From JAVVPO01 sp036655715 (lineage in GTDB: Bacteria > Bacillota > Clostridia > Lachnospirales > Cellulosilyticaceae), in contig JAVVPO010000027.1 in assembly GCA_036655715.1 (NCBI GenBank), forward strand, positions 1 through 26,766: a stretch of DNA of 26,766 bases, in the 5' to 3' direction. Of the stretch, positions 22,768 to 26,766 are shown piece after piece; position 1 is the first letter of the stretch; each line of letters begins with the position of its first letter. Made by a program: the position numbers and the translations under genes. Under the pieces are notes generated by a model. The model was not told the DNA's origin, ran no database searches, and saw only the letters and a list, made by a program, of their open reading frames with translations.

Positions 22768-24066
22768 TTAAGCTGATTCAATTCCAGCTTTTTTACTTGT
22801 CTTTTTTCTAGCTGGCGCTTTTTTTTCTTCTGCAAGAATAAGAGTTGGCTCTGCTTCTTTTGTTATAACTTCTTTAGTAATAATTACCTTATTTATAGTA
22901 TCTGCTATAGAAGGTACTTCATACATAACGTTTCTCATAACATCTTCTAAGATAGCACGGAGTCCTCTAGCACCAGTTTGTCTTTCAATAGCCATATGTG
23001 CTACTGAAGCTAATGCCTCTTTTTCAAACTCAATCTCTACATTATCCATTTCGAATAACTTGACATATTGTTTTGTAAGTGCATTCTTTGGCTCAGTAAG
23101 GATCTGTGTAAGTGCATCTTCATCTAGATTCTCTAGTGAAACAACTACAGGTACACGTCCTACAAACTCTGGAATAAGACCAAATTTAAGTAAGTCTTGT
23201 GGTTCAAGGGCTTTGAGAAGTTCTCCTACGCTCTTTTCCTTTTTGCTTACGATATTTGCACCAAATCCCATTGATTTTTTGCCTGTTCTATTTTCTATTA
23301 TTTTATCGATACCATCAAAGGCACCACCACAGATAAATAGAATATTAGTTGTATCAATCTGTATAAACTCTTGATGTGGATGTTTTCTACCACCTTGTGG
23401 AGGTACAGAAGCAACAGTTCCTTCTAATATTTTCAGAAGGGCTTGTTGCACACCTTCACCACTTACATCACGTGTAATAGATGGATTTTCAGATTTTCTA
23501 GTAATCTTATCGATTTCATCGATATAGATAATACCAACCTCTGCTTTTTCCACATCATAGTTTGCAGCTTGAATAAGTTTTAAAAGAATATTTTCTACAT
23601 CCTCACCTACATAACCTGCTTCGGTAAGGGCTGTAGCATCTGCTATAGCAAAAGGCACATTAAGCATTTTAGCTAGAGTCTGGGCAAGTAATGTCTTTCC
23701 TGAACCTGTTGGTCCAAGAAGTAAGATATTACTTTTTTGTAGTTCTACCCCATCATCTTTACGAGGGAATGCTTTGACTCGCTTATAGTGATTGTACACT
23801 GCAACAGCTAAAGCTTTTTTCGCGTCTTGTTGACCTATAACATATTCATCAAGATGTGCTTTAATTTCTTTAGGCGCCTGCATGTCTACAAGACCTTCTG
23901 GTTCTATTACCTCATCAAACTCTTCTTCTATAATTTCAGAGCAAAGTTCAATACATTCATCACATATATAAACCTGTGGCCCTGCAATTAATCTTCTTAC
24001 TTGCTCTTGACTCTTACCACAAAAAGAACATCTAAGTTGCTTTGTATCATCAAACTTATTTGGCAT
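22768..24066 (-). CDS. clpX: ATP-dependent Clp protease ATP-binding subunit ClpX
   Basis: ClpX is a hexameric AAA+ unfoldase that feeds substrates to ClpP. The protein has 432 residues. The N-terminal zinc-binding domain has Cys13, Cys16, Cys35 and Cys38. Walker A is GPTGSGKT (118-125) and Walker B is IIYIDEIDK. The family RDVSGEGVQQALLKILEG block, a late sensor region ERQTGARGLR and the IGF-type ClpP-contact loop (reading LGF-like GKKSMGFGA) are present. The C-terminus carries a Lys/Ala-rich tail of about 25 residues. The gene starts 17 bases after clpP with a GAGGTG ribosome binding site and ends at a terminator. Confidence 0.98.
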   Translation of the reverse strand: MPNKFDDTKQLRCSFCGKSQEQVRRLIAGPQVYICDECIELCSEIIEEEFDEVIEPEGLVDMQAPKEIKAHLDEYVIGQQDAKKALAVAVYNHYKRVKAFPRKDDGVELQKSNILLLGPTGSGKTLLAQTLAKMLNVPFAIADATALTEAGYVGEDVENILLKLIQAANYDVEKAEVGIIYIDEIDKITRKSENPSITRDVSGEGVQQALLKILEGTVASVPPQGGRKHPHQEFIQIDTTNILFICGGAFDGIDKIIENRTGKKSMGFGANIVSKKEKSVGELLKALEPQDLLKFGLIPEFVGRVPVVVSLENLDEDALTQILTEPKNALTKQYVKLFEMDNVEIEFEKEALASVAHMAIERQTGARGLRAILEDVMRNVMYEVPSIADTINKVIITKEVITKEAEPTLILAEEKKAPARKKTSKKAGIESA

Positions 24067-24083
24067 TCTACACCTCTTTTCTA

Positions 24084-24668
24084 CTATTTTCTGTCTTCAA
24101 TTACCTTATCTATAATTCCATATTCTTTAGCTTCTAATGCATCCATAAAGTAATCTCTTTCAACATCATGTTGTACTTTTTCAAGAGGTTGCCCTGTATT
24201 TTCTGATAACATTCTATTCATCTTAGCTTTTGTCTTAATGATATGTTTTGCATGGATTTCGATATCAGTTGCCTGACCTCTAGCACCACCTAAAGGTTGG
24301 TGTATCATAATCTCTGCATTAGGGAGTGCAAACCGTTTGCCCTTAGCGCCTCCAGCTAGTAAGAATGCTCCCATACTTGCCGCCATACCTATACAAATAG
24401 TTGAAACATCTGCCTTGATATATTGCATTGTATCGTAAATAGCCATCCCGTCAGTTATTGATCCTCCAGGACTATTGATATAAAGCATAATATCTTTATC
24501 TGGATCTTCTGCTTCCAAAAATAAAAGCTGTGCAACTATAAGTTGTGCCGTAATATGGTTTACTTCATCTCCTAGTATAATAATCCTGTCTTTTAGTAAA
24601 CGTGAATATATATCGTAAGAACGTTCACCTCTATTGGTTTGTTCTACAACAACTGGAACTAAGCTCAT
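24084..24668 (-). CDS. clpP: ATP-dependent Clp protease proteolytic subunit ClpP
   Basis: This is a serine protease that forms the tetradecameric barrel capped by ClpX. The protein has 194 residues from ATG 24668, chosen because GGGAGG lies 7 bases upstream; a TTG-started frame from 24683 is unsupported. The catalytic triad is intact: Ser98 (GMAASMGA), His123 (MIHQPLGG) and Asp172 (ERDYFM). The YINSPGG strand and the EVNHITAQ segment are also typical. It sits between tig and clpX, with about 27 bases to tig, so the three genes are likely one transcript. Confidence 0.98.
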   Translation of the reverse strand: MSLVPVVVEQTNRGERSYDIYSRLLKDRIIILGDEVNHITAQLIVAQLLFLEAEDPDKDIMLYINSPGGSITDGMAIYDTMQYIKADVSTICIGMAASMGAFLLAGGAKGKRFALPNAEIMIHQPLGGARGQATDIEIHAKHIIKTKAKMNRMLSENTGQPLEKVQHDVERDYFMDALEAKEYGIIDKVIEDRK

Positions 24669-24695
24669 GTCAGTACCTCCCAAATTATCTATATA

Positions 24696-25994
24696 TTATT
24701 TTTCAACTACTTTTGCTGTTTGAGCAACAAGGTCAGCTGCTTTTTGAACTCTTAAATCTGATGATAGCATTTCTCTTTCGCCCGCACCAATTGATTTTTG
24801 AAGTTCTTCAACTTTCATCTTGTAACGCGCTGCCATTTTTTCAATCTCTGCATTTACTTCTTCTTCTGAGATTTCAATGTTTTCTACTTCCATTACTTTT
24901 TCAAGTACTAAACGAGAGCTGATTTGAGCTTCTGCGTCTTTCTTAAAGTTTTCTCTGAATGCTTCCATTGTGAGTCCTGTGAATTGTAAGTATTGCTCAA
25001 GTTGCAATCCTTGTTGACCCATACGCATTCCGAATTCTTTTACATTTCTATCTACTTGCTCTTCTATCATAGCTTCTGGTACAACAACATTTGCATTTGC
25101 TACTGCTTGATCAATTGCATTGTTTTCAACTTCTGCTTTTTGGCTAGCTTCTTTTTGAGCTACAAGTTTTGCTTTTTGATCAGCTTTGTACTCAGCTAAT
25201 GTTTCGAATTCTGAAACATCTGCAGCGAAATCATCATTGATTTCTGGAAGTTCTTTAGATTGAATGTCTTTAACTGTTACTTTGAACATAGCTGGCTTAC
25301 CTGCTAAGTTTTCTGCTTGGTATTCTGCTGGGAAAGTAACATTTACTTCTACTTCTTCTCCAGTATTCTTGCCAATTAATTGATCTTCAAATCCTTCGAT
25401 GAATGATTTTGATCCAATTACTAATGCGTAATCTTCACCTTTTCCACCTTCGAATGCTTCTCCATCAACGAATCCTTCGAAATCAATTGTTACTTTATCT
25501 TGTGGCTCTACAGCTCTATCTGTTACAGTGATTTCACGAGAATTTTTCTCAGCTTCTACAGCGATTGCTGCATCTACTTCTTCGTCTGTTACAGCAACTG
25601 GAGCAACTTCTACTTCTAAGTTTTTATATTCTCCAAGTACTACTTCTGGTTTTACTGTAACTTTTGCTACATATTTCATAGATGTTTTTGTCATATCTAC
25701 TACTTCTAATTCGCCTGGACGAATACGAGCTGCAATGTTGATGTTGTTTTCATCGATTGCATTTCCTAATGTTTCATCAATTACGAAATCTGCTGCTTTA
25801 TTGAAGAAGATTTCTACTCCGTACATTTTTTCGATCATCGCGCGAGGTACTTTACCCTTACGGAATCCTGGTACATTGAAATCTTTTTTCATTTCATTAT
25901 AAGCTTTAGAGATTGCTGCTGATACAACCGCTTCTCCAACTTCTACTGTTAAACCTACTTGGCTATTTTCTAATACTTCTACTTGTGTATTCAT
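24696..25994 (-). CDS. tig: Trigger factor (ribosome-associated chaperone, prolyl isomerase)
   Basis: The product binds near the ribosome exit tunnel and shields nascent chains. The protein has 432 residues. The N-terminal ribosome-binding domain carries the signature region GFRKGKVPRAMIEKMYG (around residues 43-60). The FKBP-type isomerase domain spans about 150-245 and begins DKVTIDFEGFVDGEAFEGG. A long helical C-terminal chaperone domain follows. The start is ATG at 25994 with AAGGAGG. It heads the tig-clpP-clpX transcript. Two extended -10 elements lie upstream. Confidence 0.98.
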   Translation of the reverse strand: MNTQVEVLENSQVGLTVEVGEAVVSAAISKAYNEMKKDFNVPGFRKGKVPRAMIEKMYGVEIFFNKAADFVIDETLGNAIDENNINIAARIRPGELEVVDMTKTSMKYVAKVTVKPEVVLGEYKNLEVEVAPVAVTDEEVDAAIAVEAEKNSREITVTDRAVEPQDKVTIDFEGFVDGEAFEGGKGEDYALVIGSKSFIEGFEDQLIGKNTGEEVEVNVTFPAEYQAENLAGKPAMFKVTVKDIQSKELPEINDDFAADVSEFETLAEYKADQKAKLVAQKEASQKAEVENNAIDQAVANANVVVPEAMIEEQVDRNVKEFGMRMGQQGLQLEQYLQFTGLTMEAFRENFKKDAEAQISSRLVLEKVMEVENIEISEEEVNAEIEKMAARYKMKVEELQKSIGAGEREMLSSDLRVQKAADLVAQTAKVVEK

Positions 25995-26065
25995 ATTATT
26001 TATCCTCCTTGGGTGTTGTTTAAATATAGCTTAGTTATTACTAACATCTATTGTTCAAACACATT

Positions 26066-26074
26066 ATTGTAGCA
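26066..26074 (-). promoter_or_regulatory. Proximal candidate promoter of tig
   Basis: TGCTACAAT on the minus strand forms an extended -10. TTGAAT lies 15 bases upstream, a short spacer. Confidence 0.4.
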
Positions 26075-26094
26075 TTTTAAATTAACATTCAATC

Positions 26095-26103
26095 ATTATA
26101 GCA
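26095..26103 (-). promoter_or_regulatory. Distal candidate promoter of tig
   Basis: TGCTATAAT on the minus strand forms a perfect extended -10, 29 bases upstream of the proximal one. No good -35 is seen. Confidence 0.5.
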
Positions 26104-26247
26104 TATATTGATGTTAAAATCTATATTATTTACTCTTTTATTAGCTTTTCATTATTCCAAGTATTACATATAGTATGTATGTATTTAATGCTTTATAATC
26201 AATTTGTGTAATGTTTTGTTCGGACTTTCAGAAAGGGAATCTACTTT

Positions 26248-26700
26248 ATGAATAACTTCTTCACTAACGGGCCATCTCTTGTACCCTTTAAACAGATTTA
26301 TGCCCAAAATATCACGCCTAAGCTTCAAGAAATCGATTTATTTATTAAAACATCCGAGGCGCCTTATGCCCTATCAGATGTCTCTTCTATCCTACAGTGT
26401 TCCGAGGATGAAGTGAAGTATATTATGAACCAAAATGATATTACAGCTATTCAGTTAGTAGACTTCTTTACAATCGTAAGTAGTTGTAGTAGTTATATCT
26501 GTAGATTAATAAGTAGACAATGGAAATATGTTAACTTTAACGACTATACAGCCACTATGATATCTGATATCTACGAGATTAACCTTCATAAAGTTGAAGC
26601 TGCTTTTAAAGATATGCAAGTAGAAACTATATCAGAATATGAATTAATGGAGATTTTCAGTCGTATACATACACCTATTTATAGCTTTAGTAACTGTTAA
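26248..26700 (+). CDS. Hypothetical protein with two helical repeats (150 aa)
   Basis: The start is ATG at 26248 with AAAGGGA upstream. After a short N-terminal segment there are two similar units of about 40 residues, one starting YALSDVSSILQCSEDEV (about 40-76) and one starting YTATMISDIYEINLHKV (about 97-137). In each an aromatic residue is followed by an Ile/Val-Ser-x-Ile helix, a Val-centred second helix and a late LxxxFxxI. The pattern is like small helix-turn-helix units, but no DNA-binding signature is clear. It is divergent from tig and ends at its own strong terminator. TATAAT at 26194-26199 could be its -10. Confidence 0.65.
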   Translation: MNNFFTNGPSLVPFKQIYAQNITPKLQEIDLFIKTSEAPYALSDVSSILQCSEDEVKYIMNQNDITAIQLVDFFTIVSSCSSYICRLISRQWKYVNFNDYTATMISDIYEINLHKVEAAFKDMQVETISEYELMEIFSRIHTPIYSFSNC

Positions 26701-26703
26701 TAC

Positions 26704-26757
26704 AAAAGGAGTATAACTATTTTAATAATTTAATTATAAAATAGTTATACTCCTTTT
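26704..26757 (+). terminator. Terminator of the two-repeat protein gene
   Basis: A perfect 21-bp stem (26704-26724 with 26737-26757) around a 12-base loop, with TTTTATTATA after it on the plus strand and T-rich sequence on the other side. Confidence 0.85.
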
Positions 26758-26766
26758 ATTATACCC

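Overview
This window reads as chromosomal DNA from a low-GC, endospore-forming member of the Clostridia. The evidence is strongly AT-rich intergenic DNA, AGGAGG-type ribosome binding sites, many factor-independent terminators, a LonB protease gene with a forespore-type promoter, a DUF4364 protein and tRNAs without encoded CCA. The protein flavour suggests Lachnospirales or a relative such as Cellulosilyticum. That placement is inference from protein style, not a database match. No insertion sequence, prophage, rRNA operon or CRISPR array is visible.

Left end (1-6100). A broken SGNH-hydrolase 3' fragment and an orphan PemK/MazF-like gene precede a purine module on the minus strand. The module is a guanine/hypoxanthine permease followed by purH. 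The permease promoter is preceded by a PurBox-like inverted pair. purH is preceded by a ZTP riboswitch with a terminator that begins 6 nt after the permease stop codon. Between the permease and an orphan PBECR-type nuclease-like gene lies an apparently free-standing, about 140-nt structured RNA with its own promoter and terminator. A membrane-anchored protein with a degenerate FMN-binding-like domain is divergent from the nuclease-like gene.

Middle (6000-14700). Two small hypothetical genes are followed by the phosphate regulon: pstS-pstC-pstA-pstB-phoU on the minus strand, preceded by a PHO box of four hexamers at exact 11-nt spacing. A THUMP-domain rRNA methyltransferase (plus strand) separates this from the phoP-phoR two-component genes (minus strand) that probably read that box.

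Right-middle (14700-17150). Three plus-strand genes (unknown 144-aa protein, YtqA/YhcC-type radical SAM protein, DUF4364 protein) end at an unusually long, near-perfect 85-nt inverted repeat. Next come tRNA-Gly(GCC) and tRNA-Pro(TGG) on the minus strand with a clear promoter and terminator.

Right end (17100-26766). The conserved Firmicutes protein-quality-control cluster is on the minus strand: tig-clpP-clpX-lonB-lonA-engB, followed by an unrecognised acidic repeat protein. tig, clpP and clpX look co-transcribed. lonB has a sigma-F-like promoter and lonA an extended -10 promoter, so general proteolysis and sporulation proteolysis appear separately controlled. A small two-repeat protein is divergent from tig.

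For nine genes the best ribosome binding site supports a start downstream of the longest possible reading frame; coordinates here use the supported start. Regulatory calls (promoters, PurBox, PHO box, sigma-F site, RNA structures) come from reading the bases by eye and were not scored by software.
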